Part shown: positions 1-8,280 of the stretch, piece by piece
Layout of the letters: each line of letters starts with the position of its first letter
Numbering within the stretch: position 1 is the stretch's first letter
Made by a program: the position numbers and the translations under genes
From: Methyloversatilis discipulorum
Lineage (GTDB): Bacteria > Pseudomonadota > Gammaproteobacteria > Burkholderiales > Rhodocyclaceae
Length of the DNA: 64,000 bases
Direction of reading: 5' to 3'
NCBI RefSeq assembly: GCF_000385375.1
Contig: NZ_ARVV01000001.1
Coordinates: 2,542,001 to 2,606,000 of the forward strand
The notes under the pieces: generated by a model
What the model was told of the DNA's origin: nothing
The model's input: only the letters and a program-made list of their open reading frames with translations
Databases searched by the model: none

Positions 1-1
1 C

Positions 2-1165
2 GACGTCGCCCGCGCGGAAAAGCGGGAGAAGCACATCTATCGCTCGTTCAACCCGTCCGCCGGTGTGAGCTGGCTGCCGAGCGAGAACGTGAACCTGTTC
101 GCCAACTACAGCCGCGGGGCACGCGTGCCGTCGGTGATCGAACTCGGCTGCGCCATCGACCGCTCGACCGTGATCCGCGGTGGCTTCGAAATACCGGCGG
201 CCACCGTGGCGCCGGTCTGCCATCTGCCGAACACGATGTCGGGCGACCCCTTCCTGCCGCAGATCCGTTCGCACTCCTACGAGATCGGCGCCCGCGGCAC
301 GCTGGACAATGGCATAGGCTGGAACATCACCGCCTTCCGCACCGATCTGAGCAACGACATCTACATGATCGGCGTGTCGCCCAGCCGCAGCTACTTCGAC
401 ACGATAGGCAACACGCGCCGACAGGGTCTGGAAATGGGCGTGAATGGCAAGCTCGACAAGTTCGACTTTCGCGTCAATTACGCCTACACCGAAGCGACCT
501 TCGAGTCCGACTTCTACATGAACAGCCCGCACAACAGCAGCGCGGACTTCGACCGGAACTCGCGGCCCAACGCCCCCCTCCCCGGCCCCGGTGCGTCGCT
601 GAACAGCGGATACGGCACCTACCGGATGATCCATGTCGAACCGGGCGACACGCTGCCCGGTGTGTCGAAGCACAACATGAACTTCACGCTGGGCTACCAG
701 GCGACCGAAAAGCTGCATTTCAAGCTGGGCATGGTCGCGCACTCGCCGTCCTTCCTGCGCGGCAACGAGAACAACGACCATGAAACCGGCGGCACCGACA
801 AGGAAATCGGCACCTTCAACTGCGGCAACCCACCTGCTTGCACCGTCCTCACGCAGGGACTTACGCCACCCGGCCGCGCCTTCCGCTACGGCGGCAAGCT
901 GCCGGGCTACGCCATCTTCAACCTGACGACCACCTACAAGATCGATCGTCGATGGACGGCGCTGCTGCAGATCAACAACCTGCTCGACAAGGACTACTTC
1001 ACCGCCGGCCGCCTCGGCGTCACGCCCTTCGCGCCCAGCGTGAACGGCGCCATCGGTGAAAGCGGCTGGAACTACAACTCGGCCGACTGGCTGAACACCA
1101 CCATGGTCGCACCGGGCGCACCGCGCGCGGTGTGGCTGGGCATGAGCTATCGACTGGACCTTTAG
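2..1165 (+). CDS. TonB-dependent outer-membrane receptor, C-terminal part (5' end outside the window)
   Basis: The frame is open from the first bases of the window and ends at a TAG, so only the last roughly 387 residues are present. They look like the beta-barrel of a TonB-dependent receptor: alternating aromatic strands, NVNLFANYSRGARVPS near the start, TDLSNDIYMIG, a late segment QINNLLDKDYFTAGR, and a terminal aromatic strand WLGMSYRLDL typical of BAM-recognised barrel ends. Such receptors import siderophores, cobalamin or other large ligands using TonB energy. The plug and TonB box lie upstream of the window, so the ligand cannot be inferred. The next gene lies 295 bp away and is probably separately transcribed. 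Confidence 0.9.
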   Translation, partial: DVARAEKREKHIYRSFNPSAGVSWLPSENVNLFANYSRGARVPSVIELGCAIDRSTVIRGGFEIPAATVAPVCHLPNTMSGDPFLPQIRSHSYEIGARGTLDNGIGWNITAFRTDLSNDIYMIGVSPSRSYFDTIGNTRRQGLEMGVNGKLDKFDFRVNYAYTEATFESDFYMNSPHNSSADFDRNSRPNAPLPGPGASLNSGYGTYRMIHVEPGDTLPGVSKHNMNFTLGYQATEKLHFKLGMVAHSPSFLRGNENNDHETGGTDKEIGTFNCGNPPACTVLTQGLTPPGRAFRYGGKLPGYAIFNLTTTYKIDRRWTALLQINNLLDKDYFTAGRLGVTPFAPSVNGAIGESGWNYNSADWLNTTMVAPGAPRAVWLGMSYRLDL

Positions 1166-1460
1166 GGGCACTCCTTTCGCGCGTGACGAAGTCACACGGA
1201 CAGCATCCCTTCCTACCGGGGAGGATTTTGCACGCCCGTCCAAGACCAGCTCCAAGTCATTGTTTTGCAATATTTTTCAAAGTGAAAACATCCCAAGCAC
1301 CAGAGGGCACATTTCCCTGAAGGAATCGCATTTCACCTCCTAGGCTGCATAAGTCCATGCCAACGGGAAGGGCGGAGCCGGTCACGGTTCCGGCTGGCGG
1401 CGGACACCGATCCGGCGGGCAGACCGCGCGCCGGCCCATGTCTAGTCAGGAGGAATAACG

Positions 1461-2216
1461 ATGCGAAGAACCTTGCTGTCCGGTGCACTGCTGGTCGCCT
1501 GCGGTGCGCTGTCCGCACCGGCGATGGCCGATTTCGTCACGCTGAACATGTCCGGCGCACTGGTCATGACCTCGTGCAACCCGACGCCCACCTGCCGCAC
1601 CAGCGCATGGCCCGGCTCCAATCCCGGCGGCTATCTGCTGCTGAATGCCCGGCGCACCAACATCGTCGTGAACGCGGTGACGGTGGGCAAGGTGCTCGAC
1701 CGGGTGTGGAAGAAGCCTTTCTCCAACACCTACGTATTCGCCACCCGCGTCATCCTGAACGACAGCGACTGGGGCACCGGCTACCCGTTCGAAGTCGATG
1801 ACATCTTCCGCTACGGCTTCTCCGGCAGCGCGTCGCTGGCGGCGGGCTGGCGCAACGCCCGGGTCAGCGACCAGGCGATCGACCAGGTCGGCCGCACCAG
1901 CGTCGGCCTGAACGAAGGCGAAAAGACCTTCGACCTCGGCGTGGTCGACTTCTTCTCGCCGCTCTTCGTCCAGATACCGGAAGAAGGCGGCGGCGATGAC
2001 GACGACGACGAGGAAGAGGTCGCCGGCGGCGAGGACGAGGACGAAACCCTCGACACCGGCTCGCCCGGCAAGGTGCGCACCGCCTGGTACTACGTCCGCA
2101 CCACCGCCAGCGGCTACCAGCTGAGCGCCAACGCGATCCGGCTGTGGAACGCCGGCGAGAGCGAGGGCCAGGAACAGACCTCGCTGTGGTTCAGCGGCTT
2201 CGTTCCGACCCACTGA
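1461..2216 (+). CDS. exported protein of unknown function, paralogue of the next gene but without a PEP-CTERM tail
   Basis: A 251-residue protein with a clear signal peptide (MRRTLLSGALLVACGALSAP-AMA) and a strong ribosome site, AGGAGG at 1448-1453, seven bases before the ATG. It aligns along its length with the following gene: VGKVLDRV / VGSLSDRV, TYVFATR / TYIFGMR, FEVDDIFRYGFSGSAS / FEVNDAFRSGFAGAAS, NEGE / NEPG and AIRLWNAGE / AIRLWEGGE. Two differences stand out. There is an acidic insert at about residues 174-195 (runs of Asp and Glu), and the protein stops at GFVPTH, exactly where the paralogue goes on into its sorting tail. I do not recognise the family. It is probably secreted or periplasmic; the acidic stretch could bind divalent cations, but that is only inference. 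Confidence 0.8.
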   Translation: MRRTLLSGALLVACGALSAPAMADFVTLNMSGALVMTSCNPTPTCRTSAWPGSNPGGYLLLNARRTNIVVNAVTVGKVLDRVWKKPFSNTYVFATRVILNDSDWGTGYPFEVDDIFRYGFSGSASLAAGWRNARVSDQAIDQVGRTSVGLNEGEKTFDLGVVDFFSPLFVQIPEEGGGDDDDDEEEVAGGEDEDETLDTGSPGKVRTAWYYVRTTASGYQLSANAIRLWNAGESEGQEQTSLWFSGFVPTH

Positions 2217-2326
2217 GCGCAGATCGCGGCCGGCGGCATCTCTGTCGGCCTCCGTCACAACAGAAATCAGCGTATCGGGGCCATCCGGTTCCCGTTTCAA
2301 CAGCCTGTCCACCCAAGGAGAGCATC

Positions 2327-3148
2327 ATGAAACATCGCCTGATCTGCGCCGCCGGCGCACTCGCCCTGGCCGGCGTCGCCGCCCCCTCGCACGCCGCCTT
2401 CGTATCGCTGCCATCGACCGGCACCATCATGCAGGTGTGCGGCGACAGCGGCACCGGCAATTCGACCAGCGTCGCCTGCGGCGCCGGCTCGGTGTCCACC
2501 GCAACCTCCGGCTTCAGTCTGCTCACCAGCACCACGCGCACGCTGACCGCCGGCACGACAACGGTCGGCAGCCTGTCCGACCGTGTGTACGGCGACGGCG
2601 CCGGCACCTACATCTTCGGCATGCGGCTCGACATGAACGCCAATGTGTGGGATTCGACCGGTCTCGCCTTCGAGGTGAACGACGCCTTCCGCAGCGGTTT
2701 CGCCGGAGCTGCCAGCGTGCAGGGCGGCTATTCCAAGGTCGACATCACCGGGCCGGTCACCGACGAGTACGCACGCTCGATCGGCCGCTCGGCCGAAGGT
2801 ATGAACGAGCCCGGCATCGGCACCTATGACGCTGACTGGGTGCGCTTCGAAACCGACGTGAATGTCGATGATCCGGACGGCAGCAGCCCGGGCACCTCGG
2901 CCTGGTACTGGGTCAAGATCACCGGCGCCAACGGCTGGACGACCGCTGAAGAGGCCATCCGCCTGTGGGAAGGCGGCGAGGAAGACCAGACTGAGTACTC
3001 GATCTACGTGTCGGGCTATGTGCCCACCTATGCCAGCGCCCGCCTCGCGGCATCGACCCTGGCACCGGTGCCCGAGCCGTCGGAGTACGCGATGTTCCTG
3101 GCCGGTCTCGGCGTCCTCGGCTTCGCCGCCCGCCGCCGCATGCGCTGA
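2327..3148 (+). CDS. PEP-CTERM sorting domain protein of unknown function
   Basis: A 273-residue exported protein. An upstream in-frame start exists, but the ATG at 2327 follows AAGGAGAG and begins a proper signal peptide (MKHRLICAAGALALAGVAAP). The C-terminus is a textbook PEP-CTERM tail: VPEPSEYAMFLAGLG, a hydrophobic helix, then the basic cluster ARRRMR. In PEP-CTERM proteins this tail is recognised by an exosortase (EpsH/XrtA type), which removes it as the protein goes to the surface or extracellular matrix. No exosortase gene is in the window. The body is paralogous to the preceding gene, so the two arose by tandem duplication. A terminator follows at once. Confidence 0.88.
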   Translation: MKHRLICAAGALALAGVAAPSHAAFVSLPSTGTIMQVCGDSGTGNSTSVACGAGSVSTATSGFSLLTSTTRTLTAGTTTVGSLSDRVYGDGAGTYIFGMRLDMNANVWDSTGLAFEVNDAFRSGFAGAASVQGGYSKVDITGPVTDEYARSIGRSAEGMNEPGIGTYDADWVRFETDVNVDDPDGSSPGTSAWYWVKITGANGWTTAEEAIRLWEGGEEDQTEYSIYVSGYVPTYASARLAASTLAPVPEPSEYAMFLAGLGVLGFAARRRMR

Positions 3149-3157
3149 GCGCAACGT

Positions 3158-3195
3158 CCGGTCGCCGCGCCCGCAGCGGCGGCGGCCGGTTTTTT
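3158..3195 (+). terminator. rho-independent terminator after the PEP-CTERM gene
   Basis: An 11-bp GC-rich stem (CCGGTCGCCGC at 3158-3168 pairing with GCGGCGGCCGG at 3179-3189, with one G-U pair) is followed by six T residues at 3190-3195. It lies 10 bp after the stop codon and separates the paralogue pair from the protease gene. Confidence 0.85.
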
Positions 3196-3239
3196 GCTTT
3201 GCAGCCGCACGCCCTTCGCACGCTCACCCCGAGGCCACG

Positions 3240-4031
3240 ATGCACCGATCCCTGCTGCACGCACTCGCTCTCTCCGCCGCCCTGTTGCTGGCGGCGCCTT
3301 CGCACGCCCTCAACGGCGGCAGCCCTACGAATGCCTTCGGCCACCTCGGCACGGTCGGCAGCAACGGCCTGGACGGCATCCTGATCGCGCCGAACTGGGT
3401 GCTGACCGCGGCCCATGTCGCGCACAGCGGCAGCACCTTCCAGTCAGCCTACGGCAGCGCCGCCATCGACGCCGCCTACGTCGCGCCCGGCGCCGCCTTC
3501 CCGAGCCATGACATCGCCCTGCTCCACCTCGCGACACCGCTCGACGCCGCGCTCTTCCCGACACTCAACGCGACCGTGATCGACTTCGCCGCCGCAACGG
3601 CCGGTGCCGAGGCGACGGCGGTGGTTGCGGCGCGCAGCGGACAGAACAGCCTTGCCTACACCACGCTGGTCGATGCCTTCGAAACTGCTGTCGACGACGA
3701 CGGTGCGCGATTGACCGTCTGGTATATCGCAGTCGGCCCCGCCTCCAACGGCAACGCGCTGCTGCAGGGCGGCGACAGCGGCGGTTCGCTGTTCGCCGGC
3801 CAAGCCGACGACAGCAGCGGCCTGCTGATCGGCATCGCCTCGGCCAGCGACGGGCAGCATTCCTATTTCGTGCAGCCCGGCGCCTATCGCGCATGGCTGG
3901 ACAGCACGATGGCGACCTCCGGCCAGAGCGCCGTCTGGAGCGCCAGTCCGGTGCCCGAACCGGCGCCCGCACTGCTCTGGCTGGGCGCCCTGCCGCTGCT
4001 GATCGCCCGCGCGCGACGACATCGGCGCTGA
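3240..4031 (+). CDS. trypsin-like (S1) serine protease with PEP-CTERM tail
   Basis: 263 residues starting at the ATG at 3240, which opens a signal peptide (MHRSLLHALALSAALLLAAP-SHA). All three parts of the chymotrypsin-family triad are visible: His59 in LTAAH, Asp91 in HDIALLHL and Ser180 in GGDSGGSLF. The tail VPEPAPALLWLGALPLL followed by ARARRHRR is a PEP-CTERM sorting signal, so the enzyme is probably processed by an exosortase and kept at the cell surface or in the matrix. It is shorter than average for S1 proteases but the core is complete. Upstream in-frame codons encode no signal peptide, so the 3240 start is preferred. It may process neighbouring secreted proteins; that is inference from position only. 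Confidence 0.88.
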   Translation: MHRSLLHALALSAALLLAAPSHALNGGSPTNAFGHLGTVGSNGLDGILIAPNWVLTAAHVAHSGSTFQSAYGSAAIDAAYVAPGAAFPSHDIALLHLATPLDAALFPTLNATVIDFAAATAGAEATAVVAARSGQNSLAYTTLVDAFETAVDDDGARLTVWYIAVGPASNGNALLQGGDSGGSLFAGQADDSSGLLIGIASASDGQHSYFVQPGAYRAWLDSTMATSGQSAVWSASPVPEPAPALLWLGALPLLIARARRHRR

Positions 4032-4050
4032 GTACGCCACGTCCAGCACA

Positions 4051-4089
4051 GGTGGTTGTGATCAACCACCCTGCATGACATCAACCACC
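4051..4089. promoter_or_regulatory. palindrome plus direct repeat of CAACCACC, candidate activator-binding site
   Basis: GGTGGTTG (4051-4058), four bases, then its exact complement CAACCACC (4063-4070), followed by a further copy TCAACCACC (4081-4089). The elements lie about 90-125 bp upstream of a sigma-54-like promoter at 4176, the usual distance for an enhancer of an NtrC-type activator. A related inverted repeat occurs at 8512-8540, beyond the sigma-54 regulator pair. Binding by that regulator is inference. Confidence 0.5.
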
Positions 4090-4175
4090 GCCAACAAGGC
4101 TCGATACGAGCGGAGCATTCGGCCACTGCGCGCCGGGCCGCCTCGCACGGCGCAACGGTGATTCGCTCCCGCGGA

Positions 4176-4190
4176 AGGAACGGAATTTGC
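4176..4190 (+). promoter_or_regulatory. sigma-54-like promoter for the metalloprotease-like gene
   Basis: AGGAACGGAATTTGC has GG and GC with exactly ten bases between them and agrees with 9 of the 11 fixed positions of the TGGCACG-N4-TTGC consensus. Transcription would start near 4202, giving a leader of about 67 nt before the TTG at 4269. Confidence 0.5.
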
Positions 4191-4268
4191 GTTGTGCCGC
4201 ATGAAGTCATGACTGCGCGCAGTCATCCCATGCGCGGCACACGTATCCAACAAACAGGAGGACAGACC

Positions 4269-5279
4269 TTGAACAACTTCCGCAGACTGGCACTTGCGCT
4301 CGCACTCGGATCGACCTTCGGCAGCGCCCACGCCTACGTGAACATCGTGTTCGACTACAGCTACGACAGCAGCGGCTTCTTCACCGCCGAGCGCAGGGCA
4401 ACGCTGGAGCAGGCCGCACAGGCCTTCGAGACGCGGGTGTTCGACGACCTGACAGCCATCACCTCGACCCCGGGTGGCAATGGCGTCGTTCTGAATCTGG
4501 GTCCCCTCGGAAGCTCGAACGTCGGACAGCAGGTCACGAACGCCAACATCGCCGCGAAGGAGCTCCGCATCTATGTCGGCAGCAACAGCAATGGCGGTCT
4601 GAACTACGAAGAGAAGATTCCTGTATCGGCCATATCAGGTGGCATGGGCCTCACGCCGACGACCACCGACATGGGCTATGGCAACGCCGCCTTCTCGCGC
4701 GGCCAGACGGGCTGGCCGGACAGCGAATCCGGTACCTGGGGCGGCACGCTGAACTTCAGCAGCAATGTGAGCTGGTACGCCGACACAGACGTCAGCACGA
4801 CCGAATCCTTCGCCGGGCAATGGGATCTCTACACGGTGACGCTGAAAGGGCTGGTCGGCATCCTCGGCGCCGCCGACGACGGCATCGACACCGGCTGGCT
4901 TTCGCTGATCAATGGCGTCGGCAACTTCAACGGTGCAAAGGCAAAGGCCGAATACGACGTGCGCAACAGTCGCGGCATTCTGCAAGCCGTCCCGCTGGAG
5001 GAGGACTTCTCGGCCAACACCCGCCTCGAGGCCAATATCCAGGGCAAGCTGGAAGACGGCAGCATGCAGCTGGCGCTGCTGGCCTGGGGGCTGTCCATGG
5101 GCGAGCGACGCCATATGACGGAACTGGACTACGCCATTCTCGACGACATCGGCTGGGACGTCACCGGCTTCACCGAAATGCCCAACACGCCACCCATCCC
5201 GGAACCGCAGACCTGGGCCATGCTGGCCGCCGGTCTCGGCCTGATCGGCCTGCAGGCACGGAAGAAGATGCGCCGCTGA
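4269..5279 (+). CDS. PEP-CTERM protein of the NF038122-like metalloprotease family, HExxH motif lost
   Basis: 336 residues from a TTG start. The TTG is supported by AGGAGG at 4256-4261 with a 7-base spacer, and it begins the signal peptide MNNFRRLALALALGSTFGSA. The protein resembles PEP-CTERM-tailed metalloproteases: a glycine-rich region, GGTLNFSSNVSWY, then the helix that normally holds HExxHxxG, then LDYAILDDIGWDV (a met-turn-like segment), and finally the sorting tail IPEPQTWAMLAAGLGLIG plus basic residues. In the helix the sequence is TLKGLVGILG (residues 191-200), so His-Glu-x-x-His is replaced by Lys193-Gly194-x-x-Gly197. The fold looks kept but zinc catalysis should be impossible. The family name is my recollection of the pattern; the motif loss is seen directly. 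Confidence 0.75.
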   Translation: MNNFRRLALALALGSTFGSAHAYVNIVFDYSYDSSGFFTAERRATLEQAAQAFETRVFDDLTAITSTPGGNGVVLNLGPLGSSNVGQQVTNANIAAKELRIYVGSNSNGGLNYEEKIPVSAISGGMGLTPTTTDMGYGNAAFSRGQTGWPDSESGTWGGTLNFSSNVSWYADTDVSTTESFAGQWDLYTVTLKGLVGILGAADDGIDTGWLSLINGVGNFNGAKAKAEYDVRNSRGILQAVPLEEDFSANTRLEANIQGKLEDGSMQLALLAWGLSMGERRHMTELDYAILDDIGWDVTGFTEMPNTPPIPEPQTWAMLAAGLGLIGLQARKKMRR

Positions 5280-5297
5280 TCGCGGTCGCAAGCTGCG

Positions 5298-5328
5298 AAG
5301 GGCTCCGCTGTGCGGCGGGGCCCTTTTC
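5298..5328 (+). terminator. rho-independent terminator after the metalloprotease-like gene
   Basis: AAGGGCTCCGC and a GC-rich complementary arm ending GGGGCCC are followed by TTTTCG. It sits 19 bp after the stop and before the converging end of the response-regulator gene. Confidence 0.7.
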
Positions 5329-5351
5329 GTTTCCGCCGGTGCGGGCCGCGT

Positions 5352-6803
5352 TCAGTCCTCGACCGCGCCGCGCAGACCGTGCTTCTCGATGCGGTAGCGC
5401 AAGGTCATGCGGCTTACGCCGAGCCGGCGCGCGGCCTCCGACACATTGCCGCGCACGCGGTCCAGCGTGCGTTCGATCAGCCAGCGCTCGGCCTCGTCCA
5501 GCGTCATCGACGCGAAGGGCACCGCGGCGGCGTCGGCACCGGCAGTGGCCGCCGACGGCAGGCCTAGGTCGGCCGCGCCGATATCCCGCCCCTGGCACAG
5601 CAGCACGGCACGCTCGATCAGGTGCTTCAGTTCGCGCACATTGCCCGGCCAGTGATAGCGCTGCAGCGCCGACAGCGCGACCGGGTCGAAGCCGGGTTCG
5701 TCGAGCGCATAGCGGCGCGCCGTCTGCGCCGCGAAGTGGCGGGCCAGCAGGGTCACGTCGTTGCCGCGTTCGCGCAGCGGCGGCATGGTCAGCGTAACCA
5801 CGTTGAGCCGATAGTAGAGGTCGGCGCGGAACTGCCCGGCGGCGATCATCGCCGGCAGGTCGCGATTGGTGCCGGCGACGAAGCGCGCGGCAATCGGCCG
5901 CTCGCGCACCGAACCGACGCGCCGCACGACGCGTCGCTCGATCACGTTGAGCAGCTTGGCCTGCATGTCCAGCGGCAGTTCGCCGATCTCGTCGAGGAAG
6001 GCGGTGCCGCCCTCGGCCGCTTCGAGCAGACCCGCGCGCGCGCCCTGGGCACCGGTGTAGGCGCCCTTCTCGTGGCCGAACAATTCGGCTTCGATCAGTT
6101 CGCGTGGCAGCGAAGCGCAGTCGATCTGCACGAAAGGACGGTCCTGCAGCGGCCCGGCGCGATGCAGCAGGCGCGCCGCGACGTCCTTGCCGGTACCGGT
6201 TTCGCCGACGATGAGCACGGTGGGCGGCGGCGCAAGGCTGCTGCCGGTCAGCCCCGCCAGCGCGACCACCTGTTCGCGCGCCGCCCGCATGGCCGGACTG
6301 TCGCCGAGCAGCAGCGCGTTCTCGCTGACCTGGCTGTGATGGCTTTCGCGGCTGCGCGAGTAATCGACCTTCTGCCTGAGGCCGGCGGTGCGCAGCACGC
6401 GCTCGACCACCAGTTGCAGCTCTTCCAGATCGACCGGCTTCTTCAGGTAGTCGGCGGCCCCCAGTTTCATCGCCCGCACCGCGTCCTCGACCTCGCCGTA
6501 GGCGGTCAGCACGACCACCGGCGCGGCACGATTGTCGCCATTCAGCTCAGCCAGTAGGTCGAGGCCGTGGCCGTCCGGCAGACGCAGATCGAGCAGCACC
6601 ACGTCGGGCGCAAAACCACCCAGCGCCTCGCGCGCCTGCAGCAGCGTCGTCGCGTGCTGGCAGGCATAGCCGGCGCTGCCCAGCCGGCGCGTCACCGCGC
6701 GCGCGAACAGCGCCTCGTCCTCGACCAGCAGCAGGCGCGCCGCGGTGGATGGCGCCGGCGGCAAGGTTTCGTCGACGTCAATCGTTCCAGGGTTCGACAA
6801 CAT
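5352..6803 (-). CDS. sigma-54-dependent response regulator (NtrC family)
   Basis: 483 residues starting at the ATG at 6803 (MLSNPGTIDV), which lies inside the end of the kinase gene, so translation is coupled. The receiver domain (about 24-140) has the acidic pocket VEDE, phospho-acceptor Asp72 in LLDLRLPDG, Thr100 and Lys122 (KKP). The AAA+ domain has Walker A GETGTGKD (200-207), the sigma-54 contact loop GAYTGA (247-252; Tyr replaces the usual Phe) and Walker B TAFLDEIGE. The C-terminal Fis-type helix-turn-helix ends NVSEAARRLGVSRMTLRYRIEKHGL. When phosphorylated it should open sigma-54 promoters from upstream sites. Candidate targets are the adjacent PEP-CTERM genes and its own operon. Confidence 0.93.
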   Translation of the reverse strand: MLSNPGTIDVDETLPPAPSTAARLLLVEDEALFARAVTRRLGSAGYACQHATTLLQAREALGGFAPDVVLLDLRLPDGHGLDLLAELNGDNRAAPVVVLTAYGEVEDAVRAMKLGAADYLKKPVDLEELQLVVERVLRTAGLRQKVDYSRSRESHHSQVSENALLLGDSPAMRAAREQVVALAGLTGSSLAPPPTVLIVGETGTGKDVAARLLHRAGPLQDRPFVQIDCASLPRELIEAELFGHEKGAYTGAQGARAGLLEAAEGGTAFLDEIGELPLDMQAKLLNVIERRVVRRVGSVRERPIAARFVAGTNRDLPAMIAAGQFRADLYYRLNVVTLTMPPLRERGNDVTLLARHFAAQTARRYALDEPGFDPVALSALQRYHWPGNVRELKHLIERAVLLCQGRDIGAADLGLPSAATAGADAAAVPFASMTLDEAERWLIERTLDRVRGNVSEAARRLGVSRMTLRYRIEKHGLRGAVED

Positions 6804-8280
6804 GCGCTTCCTTCGATGGCAGCACCATGACTGCTTCGGTGCCAGGGTCGTGGTGGATGAATTCGAGCCGGCCACCGTGCACGTCGCACACCTTTGCGGC
6901 GAACGGAATACCCAGGCCGCTGCCCTGCAACTTGGTGGTGGCGACCGGCCGCAACCCACGCAGCGCCGGACTGCCGTTCATGCCGCTGCCGTGGTCGCGT
7001 ACCGACAGCGACACCTGGCCGCCAACGCTGGCGTGCCGCAGCACGATCTCGCCGCCCGGCGATGACGCCTCGATGGCATTGATCAGCAGGCCGAGCAGCG
7101 CCTGCTCCATCAATTGGGCATCCAGCTCGACCATGCCGCCTTCGCCCCAGCCGATGCGCCGCAGCCGGATGTCGCGTGCCTCCATACGGTCGCGCGCCAG
7201 CTGGGCGACGGTGTCGAACAGCGCTGTCACCTGCAGCGGCACGCGCTGCGGCTGCAGCGGATGCAGGTAGGACAGCAGTGAATAGGTCCACCCATCCAGG
7301 CGGTCGGCGGCGGCGATGATGCCGGCCAGTCCCTCCCGCACGTCGGCCGGCAGCGCGGCGTCATCGATCACCTGCGCGGTGGCCCGTATGCTGGCCAGCG
7401 GATTGCGGATGTTGTGCGCCACCACTGGCACCAGCGCGCCCAGCGTGGCCTGTTTCTCGGCACACAGCAGCGCTTCGCGGCTGGCAGCCAGATCGGCCGC
7501 CATCGAATTGATCGCGTGCGACAGCCTGACCAGTTCGGCTGCACCGCGCTCCGGCACGCGGTGCTGCAGTTGTCCGCGGCTGATGTTGCGGGTGGCGTCC
7601 ATGATGGCGGCGAGCGGCTCGGCCACGGCGCTGCGCAGATAGCGCCGGAACACGATGAAGATGACAGTGGCCAGCAGCAGCGGCAAGGCGAGCAGCCAGG
7701 GCACCACCGCGTGCAGCACACCGAGCCGGCGATCGACCGCGCGACGCTGTTGCTGCAGCTGGCTTTCGAACTCGCCGAGCCGCAGTTCGAAATCGTGGAA
7801 TGCACCGCGCTCCAGTTGAAGGTCGAGCCGGCTGCCCTCGGCACGCGCCGCGTCGGGCGATGCGCGCAGCAGCACTTCGCCATAGCCGCGCACGCCTTCG
7901 TAGGCCAGACGCAGCGCGTCGACGACTGTCCGCTCCTCGGGCTGTCGCACTTGTTGATAGACGAGGTCGAAGTGGCGATCGATGTCGTCGGCGTAATGCG
8001 CGAACTCGAGCGCCGCGCCGACATCGCCGAGAAAGGCGTGGTCGAACACCTCCTTGATCTGACGGTAGAGGCTGCCGCGCATCTCCAGTACCTCCGCGCT
8101 CATTCCGGCCAACCGGTCGCGTTCGCCGGCGGCCTCCTGCCACAGCTGCAGCCCGCCCCACCCCATCGCGCCGGAAAACAGCAGCAGACCGAGATAGAAC
8201 GCTGCGTAACGCAGCTGCAGTCTTTTAAGGGAATGCGCTTCACCGACGAAATGGCTGGCCAAGGCCCGGACACGCCTCAT
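6778..8280 (-). CDS. membrane sensor histidine kinase, partner of the sigma-54 regulator
   Basis: 500 residues from the ATG at 8280; longer frames start in low-quality sequence. There is a membrane segment at about residues 25-45, a periplasmic helical region of about 140 residues with several heptad-like stretches, a second membrane segment (VVPWLLALPLLLATVIFIVF), a HAMP domain, then the phospho-acceptor helix VVAHNIRNPLASIRATAQVI and an ATPase domain with LLINAIEASSPGG, DHGSGM and GLGIPFAAKVCDVHGG. His is followed by Asn rather than the more usual Glu. The last 26 bases overlap the regulator gene. The extracellular signal is unknown. Confidence 0.93.
   Translation of the reverse strand: MRRVRALASHFVGEAHSLKRLQLRYAAFYLGLLLFSGAMGWGGLQLWQEAAGERDRLAGMSAEVLEMRGSLYRQIKEVFDHAFLGDVGAALEFAHYADDIDRHFDLVYQQVRQPEERTVVDALRLAYEGVRGYGEVLLRASPDAARAEGSRLDLQLERGAFHDFELRLGEFESQLQQQRRAVDRRLGVLHAVVPWLLALPLLLATVIFIVFRRYLRSAVAEPLAAIMDATRNISRGQLQHRVPERGAAELVRLSHAINSMAADLAASREALLCAEKQATLGALVPVVAHNIRNPLASIRATAQVIDDAALPADVREGLAGIIAAADRLDGWTYSLLSYLHPLQPQRVPLQVTALFDTVAQLARDRMEARDIRLRRIGWGEGGMVELDAQLMEQALLGLLINAIEASSPGGEIVLRHASVGGQVSLSVRDHGSGMNGSPALRGLRPVATTKLQGSGLGIPFAAKVCDVHGGRLEFIHHDPGTEAVMVLPSKEAHVVEPWND

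Noticed and set aside
1217..1231. A sigma-54 promoter upstream of the 1461 gene
   Set aside because: GG and GC are correctly spaced, but only 7 of 11 fixed positions match, which is too weak to report as a feature.
1970..2050. The GAC/GAG-rich run in the first paralogue as a sequencing artefact or frameshift
   Set aside because: The reading frame is conserved on both sides with paralogue-matching residues, so the acidic insert is real in this sequence.
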